64,000 nt of DNA from Gammaproteobacteria bacterium (GCA_024235095.1 JACKNC010000001.1:2484501-2548500), one strand, 5' to 3'; counted from the stretch's first letter, positions 25,279-34,496 are shown. Notes: generated by a model not told the origin, from the sequence alone. A program made the numbers and translations.

Positions 25279-26682
25279 CTACTTTCCTGTCTTCCGCCGC
25301 CCGCCATTCGAGGAGCGTCTGTGGGTTGTTGAAGTCGGTTGATAAGGATTCTCACCTCCCCGAAACTCGATGCGCACCGGCGTCCCCCAGAGATTTAACC
25401 GCTTGCGATAAAAATTGGCCAGGTAACGCCGGTAGGTTTCTGGTACATGATCGATGCGATTACCATGAATCACGATCAGCGGCGGGTTTTGCCCTCCCTG
25501 ATGGGCATAGCGCAGCTTGATACTATGGCCATGCACCAGAGGCGGCTGGTGGGCCGCTAGCGCTTCTTCCAGAATCCGGGTCAATTCCGGCGTCGCCAGT
25601 TTTCGAGTCGATGCTGCGTAGGCCTTGCGGATCGAGCCAATCAATTCACCGACCCCGGTCCCGTGTAGAGCTGAAATAAAATGAATTTTGGCGAAATCGA
25701 GGAAGCCCAGTCGATAGTCGAGATCGCGTTTCACTTGGGTGCGCAGGTCGGGGTCAAGGTGATCCCATTTATTAACCGCCAAGGCCAACGCCCGACCACT
25801 CTCCAAAACCAGGCCCAGCAGACTAGCGTCCTGATCGCTAATGCCCTGGCGGGCATCCAGCACCAAAACCGTCACATGAGATTTTTCAATCGCTTGCAGC
25901 GCTTTGATGACACTGAATTTCTCAATGGCCTCGCTCACACGCGCCCGACGGCGCACGCCGGCGGTGTCGATCAACAGATAGCGCTGGCCGTCACGCTCGA
26001 AGGGAACCGCCACGCTGTCGCGGGTGGTGCCAGGCAAATCGCAAGCCAGCATTCGCTCCTCGCCCAACAGACGGTTGACCAAGGTGGATTTGCCGACATT
26101 CGGTCGACCCACCACCGCCAGTTTGATGACGCCTTCCGGCTCCCCGGATTCCAGGAGGTCGCCGGATTCCTCACCGCCTGGCAACGCCGCCAGCACCTGT
26201 TCCATGAGCGTTTCGACGCCCTGATTGTGAGCAGCAGCAATAACGTGCAAGTCATCCACGCCTATCGCGTGAAATTCAGCGCTCAGCAGGTCAGGATCGC
26301 GGTGTTCACCCTTATTAATAACCAGATGCAATGTTTTGCCAGCACGGCGCAACTGACTGGCAATTTCCTCGTCTGCCACAGTCAGACCAGCGCGGCCGTC
26401 CACCAGCAACAACACGGTGTCCGCTTCCTCGATGGCCATCCAGACTTGACGGGCCACTAAACCATTCAGCCCTTTGTCTTCGCCGGTCAACCCGCCGGTA
26501 TCCACCACCAGACAGGGACGGGGACCACACTGGCTAACGCCATATTGCCGGTCGCGGGTCAAACCGGAAACATCCGCCACCAGCGCATTGCGGGTGCGGG
26601 TCAGAGAATTGAACAGGGTGGACTTACCGACGTTGGGTCGGCCAACAATGGCGATGACGGGGAGCATGGCGGGACTGGGCAT
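25279..26682 (-). CDS. der: ribosome assembly GTPase Der (EngA)
   Basis: A 467-residue tandem GTPase needed for 50S subunit maturation. Both G domains are complete: GRPNVGKST / DTGGLTG / NKGE in the first and GRPNVGKST / DTAGVRRRA / NKWD in the second. A C-terminal KH-like domain covers about 360-440 (LIVIHGNRIDHVPETYRRYL). The second motif of the first domain's NKxD is NKGE rather than NKAD, a mild variation. ATG at 26667 (MLPVIAIVGRPNVG) matches the usual N-terminus of the family; ATG 26682 would add five residues. Neither has a strong ribosome site. Confidence 0.95.
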   Translation of the reverse strand: MPSPAMLPVIAIVGRPNVGKSTLFNSLTRTRNALVADVSGLTRDRQYGVSQCGPRPCLVVDTGGLTGEDKGLNGLVARQVWMAIEEADTVLLLVDGRAGLTVADEEIASQLRRAGKTLHLVINKGEHRDPDLLSAEFHAIGVDDLHVIAAAHNQGVETLMEQVLAALPGGEESGDLLESGEPEGVIKLAVVGRPNVGKSTLVNRLLGEERMLACDLPGTTRDSVAVPFERDGQRYLLIDTAGVRRRARVSEAIEKFSVIKALQAIEKSHVTVLVLDARQGISDQDASLLGLVLESGRALALAVNKWDHLDPDLRTQVKRDLDYRLGFLDFAKIHFISALHGTGVGELIGSIRKAYAASTRKLATPELTRILEEALAAHQPPLVHGHSIKLRYAHQGGQNPPLIVIHGNRIDHVPETYRRYLANFYRKRLNLWGTPVRIEFRGGENPYQPTSTTHRRSSNGGRRKTGK

Positions 26683-26846
26683 CAGAGTTGAAACTCGAAG
26701 AATAGCGAATACTGAAGGCAGGATGCCTCAAAGCGCAGGCCAACGTTGGCCAAACGTGTGTTTAGCCTCTACAAATCTGCTGGATTTCTGATAATCTGCG
26801 TAACCTGACTTTTATCACACAACCTACCGTTATTTTCTTTTCCACC

Positions 26847-27500
26847 GTGAACCTTCAATATGACCCGATTCACCGCACCCGCGTCAAAATCTGCGGCATT
26901 ACCCGTCCTGAGGATGGCGCGATAGCGGCTGAACTGGGAGCGGACGCCATTGGCCTGGTGTTTTATCCGCCCAGTCCCCGCTTCGTGGATTCGGAGACCG
27001 CACAGCGCATTATCGCCGCCCTCCCGCCGCTTGTCACGGTCGTCGGCCTGTTCATGAATCCTGAACCTGCGACAGTGCAAGACATCTTAACCAACATCCC
27101 CCTGCATCTCTTGCAATTTCACGGCGACGAGGGACCAGACGAATGCGCAGCCTTTCGCGTACCTTACCTTAAGGCTGTGCCAATGGGAGCGGGAGCTGAA
27201 GTACAAGACTATGAACAACGGTTCACCAGTGCGGCGGGCCTGCTGCTGGACAGCCACGGCGGCCAGAAAATGGGCGGGACTGGCCAAAGCTTCGACTGGA
27301 CGCGGATTCCCGCCCAGCGGAAAAAACCATTCATCCTGGCCGGTGGCCTCCATCCTGGTAATATCGCCGAAGCAATCCGCCAGGTGCGACCTTATGCGGT
27401 CGATGTCAGCAGCGGCGTGGAATCGACCAAGGGCGTTAAGGATGCCGAACTGATGCGCGCATTTTTAAAAGGGGTTTACAACAGTGAAAGCTATGCATAG
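26847..27500 (+). CDS. trpF: phosphoribosylanthranilate isomerase
   Basis: A 217-residue TIM-barrel enzyme converting phosphoribosylanthranilate to CdRP in tryptophan synthesis. The start is GTG at 26847. VKICGITRPEDG carries the catalytic Cys, and the phosphate-binding end VDVSSGVESTKGVKDAEL is intact. Its stop lies inside the 5' end of trpB (17-base overlap), so trpF-trpB-trpA are co-transcribed. A possible promoter -10 box (GATAAT, near 26792) lies upstream. No trp leader peptide or attenuator was recognised. Confidence 0.95.
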   Translation: MNLQYDPIHRTRVKICGITRPEDGAIAAELGADAIGLVFYPPSPRFVDSETAQRIIAALPPLVTVVGLFMNPEPATVQDILTNIPLHLLQFHGDEGPDECAAFRVPYLKAVPMGAGAEVQDYEQRFTSAAGLLLDSHGGQKMGGTGQSFDWTRIPAQRKKPFILAGGLHPGNIAEAIRQVRPYAVDVSSGVESTKGVKDAELMRAFLKGVYNSESYA

Positions 27501-28704
27501 CCCGGTGAATTTTAGCCAATTTCCTGACCAGAATGGTCATTTTGGCCGCTATGGCGGCCGATTTGTCGCCGAAACGCTGATGGAAGCGTTGCACGAACTG
27601 AATGACGCCTGGCAGGAGTATCGCAACGATCCCGATTTTCTGGCGGAACTTGATGCCGACCTGGCGCGCTATGTGGGTCGCCCCACGCCTCTTTATCACG
27701 CAGAACGGTGGAGTCGGCAGCTGGGCGGCGCGCAGATTTACCTTAAGCGCGAGGATCTCAACCATACCGGCGCGCACAAAATAAACAATACCGTTGGCCA
27801 GGGGTTATTGGCCAAACGCATGGGCAAGACTCGCCTGATTGCGGAAACCGGCGCGGGTCAGCATGGCGTGGCTTCCGCCACCGTCGCCGCTCGACTGGGT
27901 ATGGAATGCGTGGTCTACATGGGCGCCGAGGACATCCAGCGCCAAGCGATCAATGTGTACCGTATGCGCCTGCTGGGCGCTACGGTCGAACCTGTAACCT
28001 CTGGGTCGCGCACCCTCAAAGACGCGCTGAACGAGGCATTGCGCGACTGGGTGACCAATGTGGATGACACCTTTTACATGATCGGCACAGTGGCTGGCCC
28101 GCATCCCTACCCGTTGATGGTGCGCGAATTCCAGGCGGTTATCGGTCGTGAGGCGCGCGAACAGATGCTGACGGAACAGGGCGGCCTGCCGGACGCGCTG
28201 GTCGCCTGCGTAGGCGGCGGTTCTAACGCCATTGGCCTGTTCCATCCGTTCCTGAATGACAGCGAAGTCGCTATCTACGGCGTCGAGGCCGCAGGTTCCG
28301 GAATTGACACGGGACGGCACGCTGCTACCTTATGCGCCGGTCGACCCGGCGTTCTGCATGGCAATCGCACTTACCTGTTGAATGATGATAACGGTCAGAT
28401 TACCGAAACCCACTCGGTTTCTGCTGGTCTCGACTATCCCGGAGTCGGGCCGGAACACGCTTGGCTAAAAGACCTTGGTCGAGCGCATTATGTTGCCGTA
28501 ACCGATGAGGAAGCCCTGCGCGCTTTTCACGACCTGACGCGTATCGAGGGCATCATTCCGGCGCTGGAAAGCAGCCATGCCTTAGCCTACGTGACGAAAC
28601 TGGCGCCGACCCTGCGCTCCGACCAAAGCATCGTGGTCAACCTGTCCGGTCGCGGCGATAAGGATATTTATACGGTTGCCGCTCTCGACGGCATCCAACT
28701 TTAG
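27484..28704 (+). CDS. trpB: tryptophan synthase beta chain
   Basis: A 406-residue PLP enzyme joining indole and serine. The PLP lysine is Lys99 in LNHTGAHKINNTVGQ, and the phosphate loop is GGGSNAIG. The glutamate in TGAGQHGVASA and the C-terminal LSGRGDKDI are conserved. The GTG at 27484 has AAGGGG ten bases upstream; the ATG at 27493 is an alternative three codons later. It overlaps the end of trpF. A REP-like hairpin separates it from trpA. Confidence 0.97.
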   Translation: MKAMHSPVNFSQFPDQNGHFGRYGGRFVAETLMEALHELNDAWQEYRNDPDFLAELDADLARYVGRPTPLYHAERWSRQLGGAQIYLKREDLNHTGAHKINNTVGQGLLAKRMGKTRLIAETGAGQHGVASATVAARLGMECVVYMGAEDIQRQAINVYRMRLLGATVEPVTSGSRTLKDALNEALRDWVTNVDDTFYMIGTVAGPHPYPLMVREFQAVIGREAREQMLTEQGGLPDALVACVGGGSNAIGLFHPFLNDSEVAIYGVEAAGSGIDTGRHAATLCAGRPGVLHGNRTYLLNDDNGQITETHSVSAGLDYPGVGPEHAWLKDLGRAHYVAVTDEEALRAFHDLTRIEGIIPALESSHALAYVTKLAPTLRSDQSIVVNLSGRGDKDIYTVAALDGIQL

Positions 28705-28707
28705 GCT

Positions 28708-28758
28708 TCCTCATCCCAACCTCTCTTTCTCTGAGAGAGGTCTTCATCCCTTTTTCAA
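28708..28758. repeat. REP-like element, copy D, between trpB and trpA
   Basis: ACCTCTCT (28719-28726) and AGAGAGGT (28734-28741) form a perfect eight-base stem. On the minus strand the element reads CCTCTCTCAGAGAAAGAGAG followed by GTTGGGATGAGG, the same pattern as copies B and C in reverse. It could tune relative trpB/trpA expression by blocking exonucleases. Confidence 0.5.
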
Positions 28759-28770
28759 GAGTCTGACCGA

Positions 28771-29568
28771 ATGAATCGCATTTCCCGCCGCTTCCAAGAG
28801 TTACGCCAAGCGGGCCGCAAAGCCCTGATCCCTTACATTACCGCCGGCGACCCCCATCCGGACCAGACCGTTCCTATGTTGCATACCCTGGTCGAAGCCG
28901 GAGCGGACATCATTGAGTTGGGTGTGCCGTTCTCCGATCCCATGGCGGATGGGCCGGTCATCCAGAAAGCCTGCGAACGCGCGCTGGCTCAGGGGATGTC
29001 GTTGCGGGGGGTGTTGGAACGGGTGCGCGAATTCCGTCGGGGCGACCTGGAAACGCCGCTGGTGCTTATGGGCTATCTTAATCCGATTGAGAGCATGGGT
29101 TTTGAAGCCTTTGTCGCTGGCGCCAGGGAAGCTGGAGTCGACGGCGTATTGACTGTTGATCTGCCTGCCGAAGAAGCATCTGAATTGGCTAACCTGTTGA
29201 TCGCTGCTGATATCGACCCCATTTTCCTGCTGGCACCCACCAGTTCGATCGAACGCATTCGCCGCACCGCCAAACTGGCGCGGGGTTATCTCTACTATGT
29301 TTCCCTGAAAGGCGTGACCGGTTCCGCCATGCTGAATGTTGCCGAGGTCGCAGAAAAATTGACGATGATCCGTGCTTGCACCGATTTACCCTTGGGCGTT
29401 GGTTTTGGCATCAAGGACCCGCCGACCGCCGCCGCCATTGCTCAAGTCGCTGATGCAGTGGTCGTGGGCAGCGCGCTGGTTTCCCGAATGGCTGAATGTG
29501 CGGAGGATCCTGAGCGGATGCGCCGGGAAGTCGGCGAGTTGTTAAGCGCCATGCGTCAGGCGATGTGA
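28771..29568 (+). CDS. trpA: tryptophan synthase alpha chain
   Basis: A 265-residue TIM-barrel lyase that splits indole-3-glycerol phosphate and channels indole to TrpB. The catalytic Glu is in IIELGVPFSDPMADGP and the Asp in GVDGVLTVDLPAEE. The substrate phosphate site is at GVTGSA and GFGIKDP. It lies 66 bases after trpB and six bases before accD, suggesting a trpFBA-accD transcript, an order known in other gammaproteobacteria. Confidence 0.97.
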   Translation: MNRISRRFQELRQAGRKALIPYITAGDPHPDQTVPMLHTLVEAGADIIELGVPFSDPMADGPVIQKACERALAQGMSLRGVLERVREFRRGDLETPLVLMGYLNPIESMGFEAFVAGAREAGVDGVLTVDLPAEEASELANLLIAADIDPIFLLAPTSSIERIRRTAKLARGYLYYVSLKGVTGSAMLNVAEVAEKLTMIRACTDLPLGVGFGIKDPPTAAAIAQVADAVVVGSALVSRMAECAEDPERMRREVGELLSAMRQAM

Positions 29569-29574
29569 AGCATC

Positions 29575-30438
29575 ATGAGCTGGTACGAAAAACTGGTTCC
29601 TTCGCGAATCCGCACCGATGGCCGCAACAAACATCAGATTCCTGAAGGATTGTGGAGCAAGTGCGAGAGATGCGATGCGGTGCTGTATCGCGTGGAGCTT
29701 GAACGCAATTTGCAGGTCTGCCCCAAGTGCGGCCATCACATGCCGCTGGGCGCCCGTCAGCGTCTGCACGCTTTTCTCGATCCGGATGGCGTTGTCGAAA
29801 TCGGCGAGGATATCGAACCCACTGATTTTCTCAAATTCAAAGACAGCAAGAAATACAAGGATCGACTCACGCAGGCCCAGAAATCGAGCGAAGAGAAGGA
29901 TGCCCTGATTACCCTGCGCGGTTCGCTGAAGGGAATGCCGGTCGTCACCGCCGCCTTTGAATTTCGGTTCATGGGTGGCTCGATGGGTTCCGTGGTCGGC
30001 GAGCGCTTTATCCGCGCCGCCCAGACGGCCTTGCATGAACATATCCCCTTCATTTGTTTCTGCGCCAGTGGCGGTGCGCGGATGCAGGAGGCGCTCGTGT
30101 CGTTGATGCAAATGGCCAAGACCAGCGCGGTGCTTACCCGCCTGGCGGAAAATGAGGTTCCCTATCTCTCGGTGTTGACGCATCCCACGACCGGTGGGGT
30201 CTCCGCTAGTCTGGCCATGCTGGGCGATATTAATATTGCTGAACCCAAGGCATTGATCGGTTTTGCCGGGCCGCGCGTTATTGAACAAACCGTGCGCGAA
30301 AAACTGCCTGAAGGTTTTCAGCGCAGTGAATTCGTGCTGGAACACGGTGCGATAGACATGATCGTGGATCGGCGCGAGTTGCGCGACCGTCTGGCCCGTC
30401 TGCTGGCCATGCTGACCGGTCGCGATGCGCCTTTGTAG
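29575..30438 (+). CDS. accD: acetyl-CoA carboxylase carboxyltransferase beta subunit
   Basis: A 287-residue subunit of acetyl-CoA carboxylase. The N-terminal four-cysteine zinc finger (CERCDAVLY, CPKCGHH) and the crotonase-like core (CASGGARMQEALVSLMQM, HPTTGGVSAS, GFAGPRVIEQTVREKLPEGF) are complete. With AccA it transfers the carboxyl from biotin to acetyl-CoA, the first step of fatty-acid synthesis. In many gammaproteobacteria folC follows directly; here a Uma2-type gene intervenes. Confidence 0.97.
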   Translation: MSWYEKLVPSRIRTDGRNKHQIPEGLWSKCERCDAVLYRVELERNLQVCPKCGHHMPLGARQRLHAFLDPDGVVEIGEDIEPTDFLKFKDSKKYKDRLTQAQKSSEEKDALITLRGSLKGMPVVTAAFEFRFMGGSMGSVVGERFIRAAQTALHEHIPFICFCASGGARMQEALVSLMQMAKTSAVLTRLAENEVPYLSVLTHPTTGGVSASLAMLGDINIAEPKALIGFAGPRVIEQTVREKLPEGFQRSEFVLEHGAIDMIVDRRELRDRLARLLAMLTGRDAPL

Positions 30439-30452
30439 TTTGGAGAATAGCG

Positions 30453-30881
30453 ATGAGTCCATCCTATTACCATGCCTACATTTGCAGTAAATTGCGTGTG
30501 GCGTTCAATACACTTGAAGAATATATGGTTTATTCTGAATTAACCCTGCAAATTCAAGGCAAGGATTATGTTCCGGATATTGCGTTGTATCCGAAACGTC
30601 CTATTGATTTTACAGCCGAAGATATTGTTAAAATGACGGAAATGCCGGTGTTGATCGTAGAAGTGCTATCGCCCACCCAGGCTGCGCAAGAGATTCTCGG
30701 CAAGTTCCACAGCTATTTTGACGCAGGTATCCAGTCCTGCTGGCTGGTCATTCCTATCTCCACTTCGGTTATTGTCTATTCGGCCATGAACAAGGCGCAA
30801 GTTTGCAAAATCGGCGATATTGTTGATCCTGTTCTGGATATTCGGATTGCTCTGGACGCGATTTTCGGTCAATGTGCGTGA
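30453..30881 (+). CDS. short Uma2/DUF820-type protein inserted between accD and folC
   Basis: A 142-residue protein of the Uma2 (PD-(D/E)XK-like) group. The core Asp and Glu-x-Leu motif appear as YVPDIALYP and LIVEVLSPTQ, followed by KFHSYFDAGIQSCWLVIP. It begins at the usual SPxxH segment, so the N-terminal 40 residues or so of longer members, including the YELIDGE region, are missing. Nuclease activity in this family is inferred from fold, and the biological role is unknown. The gene is clearly more AT-rich in codon use than accD or folC, a sign of recent acquisition. The start ATG has TGGAGAA upstream. Confidence 0.8.
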   Translation: MSPSYYHAYICSKLRVAFNTLEEYMVYSELTLQIQGKDYVPDIALYPKRPIDFTAEDIVKMTEMPVLIVEVLSPTQAAQEILGKFHSYFDAGIQSCWLVIPISTSVIVYSAMNKAQVCKIGDIVDPVLDIRIALDAIFGQCA

Positions 30882-30931
30882 AAGGCCAGGACTACGTTGA
30901 TTGTTGCTAGCTACTCCCGTTACCCACCCCT

Positions 30932-32227
30932 ATGCGCTTTAGCACCCTCAACGATTGGCTCAATTGGCAGGCAACTCTGCATCCTCGCGCCATTGACCTC
31001 GGTTTGGAGCGGGTGCGCGCTGTACTGGATCGGCTGCAACCCGAACCACCGTCATTCGTGACGATCACGGTCGGTGGCACCAATGGCAAAGGCTCGTGCG
31101 TGGCTTTCCTGGACGCTATCCTGCGCGCCGCCGGTTACCGAGTGGGCGCGTACACCTCGCCCCATCTGTTACGTTACACCGAGCGTATTCGAGTCAATGC
31201 GGTGGAAATCGACGATCAATCGCTTTGCGAGGCGTTTGCGCGCATTGACACGACGCGGGGCGATGTTTCCCTGACCTATTATGAATTTGGAACCCTGGCG
31301 GCTCTGGATCTGTTTCGCCAAGCCAGCGTAGACGTTGCCGTGCTGGAAATCGGCTTGGGCGGACGGCTGGACGCCGTCAATGTCCTGGACGCCGACGCAG
31401 CCCTGGTGACCAGCATCGATCTCGATCATACCGACTGGTTGGGTGCGGACCGCGACAGTATCGGTTACGAAAAAGCCGGTATTTTCCGCCCCGACCGCCC
31501 TGCCATTTGCGCCGATGCCGATCCACCGCTGCGATTGATCGAGCACGCTCGGTGCATCGGCGCGCAGCTATTGCAGGTTGGTTACGATTATGGCTTTACC
31601 CTCGCCGGGCCAACCTGGCGTTGGCAGTCAAATGAATTGCAACTCGATGATCTACCATTGCCAGCGCTGATCGGAGAGCCGCAGATGGGAAACGCCGCCG
31701 CCGCGTTGATGACGCTGGCCAGTCTGCGGCAAAAACTGCCAGTTCCACCGACTGCCATCCACTTCGGCTTAACCAACGCTGATTTACCGGGGCGCTTCCA
31801 AATCATTCCGGGACCGGTTGAGTGGATTCTCGATGTTGCCCATAATCCGCGCGCGGCGGCGGTTCTCGCGCAGAACCTGCGAGTCCGTCCCCGCCCTGGC
31901 CGGACCCTGGCCATCATGGGCCTGTTGGCGGACAAGGATGCGCGTGGCATCATCGCAGCATTGACCCAGAGTATTGATGCATGGTATGCGGTGACGCTCG
32001 AAGGCGCGCGTGGACGGACCAGCGCTGAACTCATGACGCTGCTGCACAAAGCTGGCGCCTCGGTGACCCCAGCCGCCAACATCCAGAACGCTTGCCAAGC
32101 CGCGCTTGCCACAGCGCGGACGGGTGATCGTATTGTCGTGCTCGGTTCGTTCCACATCGTTGGGCCGGTGTTGGCGATCCAGCCGTGGTTATCGAGTTTT
32201 TCTTTGCCGTCATCAGGGGGGGCCTGA
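30932..32227 (+). CDS. folC: bifunctional dihydrofolate / folylpolyglutamate synthase
   Basis: A 431-residue Mur-ligase-type enzyme adding glutamate to dihydropteroate and folates. The ATP loop is TVGGTNGKGSCVAFLD; YTSPHLLRYTERIRVN and LEIGLGGRLDAVN are family signatures. DVAHNPRAA is the conserved C-terminal domain motif. The ATG at 30932 gives MRFSTLNDWLNW, the usual beginning. dedD follows after two bases, as in many gammaproteobacteria. Confidence 0.95.
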   Translation: MRFSTLNDWLNWQATLHPRAIDLGLERVRAVLDRLQPEPPSFVTITVGGTNGKGSCVAFLDAILRAAGYRVGAYTSPHLLRYTERIRVNAVEIDDQSLCEAFARIDTTRGDVSLTYYEFGTLAALDLFRQASVDVAVLEIGLGGRLDAVNVLDADAALVTSIDLDHTDWLGADRDSIGYEKAGIFRPDRPAICADADPPLRLIEHARCIGAQLLQVGYDYGFTLAGPTWRWQSNELQLDDLPLPALIGEPQMGNAAAALMTLASLRQKLPVPPTAIHFGLTNADLPGRFQIIPGPVEWILDVAHNPRAAAVLAQNLRVRPRPGRTLAIMGLLADKDARGIIAALTQSIDAWYAVTLEGARGRTSAELMTLLHKAGASVTPAANIQNACQAALATARTGDRIVVLGSFHIVGPVLAIQPWLSSFSLPSSGGA

Positions 32228-32229
32228 TT

Positions 32230-33156
32230 TTGGACAACCGCTTGACCCAACGTCTCGTCGGCGCCGCTGTCATCGCAGCGCTGGCGGTCCTGTTCGTTCC
32301 GGAAATGCTGGAAGCGCCCCAGACGCCGCCAACCGTGGGTTCCGTCGATTCATCGGCGCCGCCGCGAAATCCTGAAGCGCCGGCCTTAACTTTTTCGCAA
32401 CCCGAAGTAGCGTCTTCTACGCCAGCGGCAGTTCCCAGCGCGCCTGAACTTCCTGCGCCTGCTGCATCGACTCGGACAGACTCTACCGAATCTGTGCAAA
32501 CCGGGGAGGCAGCAGTGGACCGCACAGATCGAGAGGCAAAAGTCGAAGCCGAGGCAGAGCGCATTGCGGCAGCTAAGGCCCGAGCGGAAGCCGCTCGCCG
32601 CGCTGACCAGGCCGAAGCGGCTCAGACCCGCGCGCGCGCGGAAGCAGAACGAAGCGCTTCCGCCCGGGCGGAAGCCGCGCGTCGAGAAGCGGCCCAAGCC
32701 CGGGTTACGCCCTCTGTAGCAAGAGAAACAACCGCCTCACAGGTTGAAGCGGCCCGCGCGGCGGCTTCCGCCCGGGCGGAAGCGGCGCGTGCGGAAACGG
32801 CCCGGCGTGCTGCGCAAGCGGAGGCAGCCCGGCGTGCTGCGCAAGCGGAGGCGGCGCGTGCGGAAGCAGCCCGGCGTGCTGCGCAAGCGGAAGCAGCCCG
32901 CACCGCCCGCGCCAAGGCTGCTGCTCCATTGCCCAAACTTGAACTGGTTTCCGTTCCAAGAACCGCCACAGCGCCGCAGCCCGCATCGCCGCCAGCATCA
33001 GCCAGGTCCAGCGCTAGCAAGATTGTCGGCCAATACGCAATCCAGGAAAATGCCGTTGTCATGCGCGACCGGTATCGTAGCCGGAATATCCGGGCCGAGG
33101 TTGAACGCACGACCGCCAATGGCCGGGCCATGTATATGGTCCGCATCTGGCCGTGA
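32230..33156 (+). CDS. dedD: DedD-like inner-membrane protein with a shortened SPOR end
   Basis: About 308 residues from the TTG at 32230, preceded by a very strong AGGGGGG site nine bases away. The N-terminus (LDNRLTQRLVGAAVIAALAV) is a cytoplasmic stub and membrane helix typical of DedD, and synteny after folC agrees. A long Ala/Arg/Glu-rich, probably helical linker (about 95-245) includes three near-identical nine-residue units. The C-terminus keeps only the last part of a SPOR domain (VMRDRYRSRNIRAEVERTTA then NGRAMYMVRIWP); the usual first strand and helix are not evident. SPOR domains bind denuded septal peptidoglycan, so binding may be altered. aroA overlaps the stop codon in one possible start. 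Confidence 0.8.
   Translation: MDNRLTQRLVGAAVIAALAVLFVPEMLEAPQTPPTVGSVDSSAPPRNPEAPALTFSQPEVASSTPAAVPSAPELPAPAASTRTDSTESVQTGEAAVDRTDREAKVEAEAERIAAAKARAEAARRADQAEAAQTRARAEAERSASARAEAARREAAQARVTPSVARETTASQVEAARAAASARAEAARAETARRAAQAEAARRAAQAEAARAEAARRAAQAEAARTARAKAAAPLPKLELVSVPRTATAPQPASPPASARSSASKIVGQYAIQENAVVMRDRYRSRNIRAEVERTTANGRAMYMVRIWP
32801..32896 (+). repeat. 27-bp tandem-type repeats in the dedD linker
   Basis: Units at 32801-32827, 32828-32854 and 32870-32896 differ by only one to three bases; a 15-base spacer precedes the third. They encode ARRAAQAEA-type coiled-coil units. Near identity at DNA level suggests recent expansion and possible length variation between strains. Confidence 0.75.
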
Positions 33157-33179
33157 CCCTTCCGAGTAGAGTCAAGGAT

Positions 33180-34496
33180 ATGCGAAGCATTCGGTACTTC
33201 GTCCAGCCAGGCGGTATGTTGCAGGGCCGCTTGCGCGTCCCTGGCGACAAATCTATTTCCCACCGTGCGATTATGCTCGGCGCCCTGGCTGAAGGTGTCA
33301 CCACCATCACCGGTTTCCTGGAGGGCGAGGACTGCCTGGCTACGCTTAACGCCTTTCGCGCCATGGGCGTCCATATTGATGGCCCGGAACAGGGTCAAGT
33401 CACTGTTCATGGTGTCGGGTTGCATGGGTTGTATGCGCCATCCAACCCGCTGGACATGGGTAATTCCGGTACGTCCATGCGTCTGATGAGCGGCATTCTG
33501 GCCGGGCAGGCGTTTGATACGGTGCTGACCGGCGATGTATCGCTGAGCCGCCGTCCCATGCGCCGCGTGACTGAACCGTTGACGCGCATGGGCGCGCGAA
33601 TTGAAGCAGCAAAATCGGGGACAGCGCCCTTACGTATTTACGGCAGTCAGCGCTTGTCCGGCATTGACTATCCATTGCCGGTCGCTAGCGCCCAGGTCAA
33701 ATCCTGCCTGCTGCTAGCCGGTCTTTATGCGGGCGGCATAACCCGCGTTACTGAACCCGCGCCGACCCGCGATCACACCGAGCGGATGCTGGAAGGCTTT
33801 GGTTACCCCGTACAGCGCGAAGGCAAGCGCACGGTTGCGATCAAAGACGGCGGGCGATTGACAGCGACGGCGATTGACGTACCCGCCGACCTCTCCTCGG
33901 CAACCTTCCTGCTGGTCGCAGCCAGCATCGCACCTGGTTCGGAGTTACTGCTGGAGCATGTCGGCGTTAATCCCACGCGGACGGGCGCTATTGACATCCT
34001 GCGACTGATGGGGGCGGACATCGAAGTTTTAAACCCTCGCTTGGCTGGCGGCGAACCCGTCGCCGACCTACGTGTTCGCTACGCGCCACTGCATGGCGTT
34101 CGTATTCCCGGAGAACTGGCGCCGCTGGCGATCGACGAATTTCCAGCGCTGTTCATTGCCGCCGCCTGCGCCAGAGGCGTTACTACGCTCAACGGCGCGG
34201 CGGAATTGCGCGTCAAGGAAAGCGACCGGATTCAGGTCATGGCTGACGGTCTGACCACCTTGGGCATTGCCGCTGAGCCGACCCCCGATGGCATGATCAT
34301 CCAGGGTGGAACGCTCTCAGGCGGCATGGTGAAAGCCCACGGCGATCATCGTATCGCCATGAGTTTTGCGATGGCTGCGCTGCGCGCTAGCGGACCGGTC
34401 TCCATCCATGATTGCGCTAACGTCAACACTTCATTTCCGGGGTTCGTGAGTTTAACCCACAATGCCGGTTTACGGATCGCTGAACAAACGCTATGA
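33180..34496 (+). CDS. aroA: 3-phosphoshikimate 1-carboxyvinyltransferase (EPSP synthase)
   Basis: A 438-residue enzyme of the shikimate pathway. GDKSISHRAIMLGALAEG and LDMGNSGTSMRLMSGILAG cover the substrate loops; the C-terminal domain includes KESDRIQVMADGL and GDHRIAMSFAMAALRA. The ATG at 33180 gives the usual MRSIRYFVQPGG start; a GTG at 33153, overlapping the dedD stop, would add nine residues and is a real alternative because AAGGA lies very close to the ATG. It overlaps cmk by four bases. Confidence 0.95.
   Translation: MRSIRYFVQPGGMLQGRLRVPGDKSISHRAIMLGALAEGVTTITGFLEGEDCLATLNAFRAMGVHIDGPEQGQVTVHGVGLHGLYAPSNPLDMGNSGTSMRLMSGILAGQAFDTVLTGDVSLSRRPMRRVTEPLTRMGARIEAAKSGTAPLRIYGSQRLSGIDYPLPVASAQVKSCLLLAGLYAGGITRVTEPAPTRDHTERMLEGFGYPVQREGKRTVAIKDGGRLTATAIDVPADLSSATFLLVAASIAPGSELLLEHVGVNPTRTGAIDILRLMGADIEVLNPRLAGGEPVADLRVRYAPLHGVRIPGELAPLAIDEFPALFIAAACARGVTTLNGAAELRVKESDRIQVMADGLTTLGIAAEPTPDGMIIQGGTLSGGMVKAHGDHRIAMSFAMAALRASGPVSIHDCANVNTSFPGFVSLTHNAGLRIAEQTL

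Noticed and set aside
25681..26460. 259-residue ORF antisense to der
   Set aside because: It lies entirely opposite a conserved essential gene and shows no domain or ribosome site.
32800..32900. Short direct repeats as a possible CRISPR array
   Set aside because: Units are in frame in a coding sequence and adjacent, with no unique spacers; they encode a coiled-coil linker. The same applies to 55264-55508.
32622..33425. 267-residue ORF antisense to dedD/aroA
   Set aside because: Ala/Ser-rich shadow of the repeat linker on the opposite strand.
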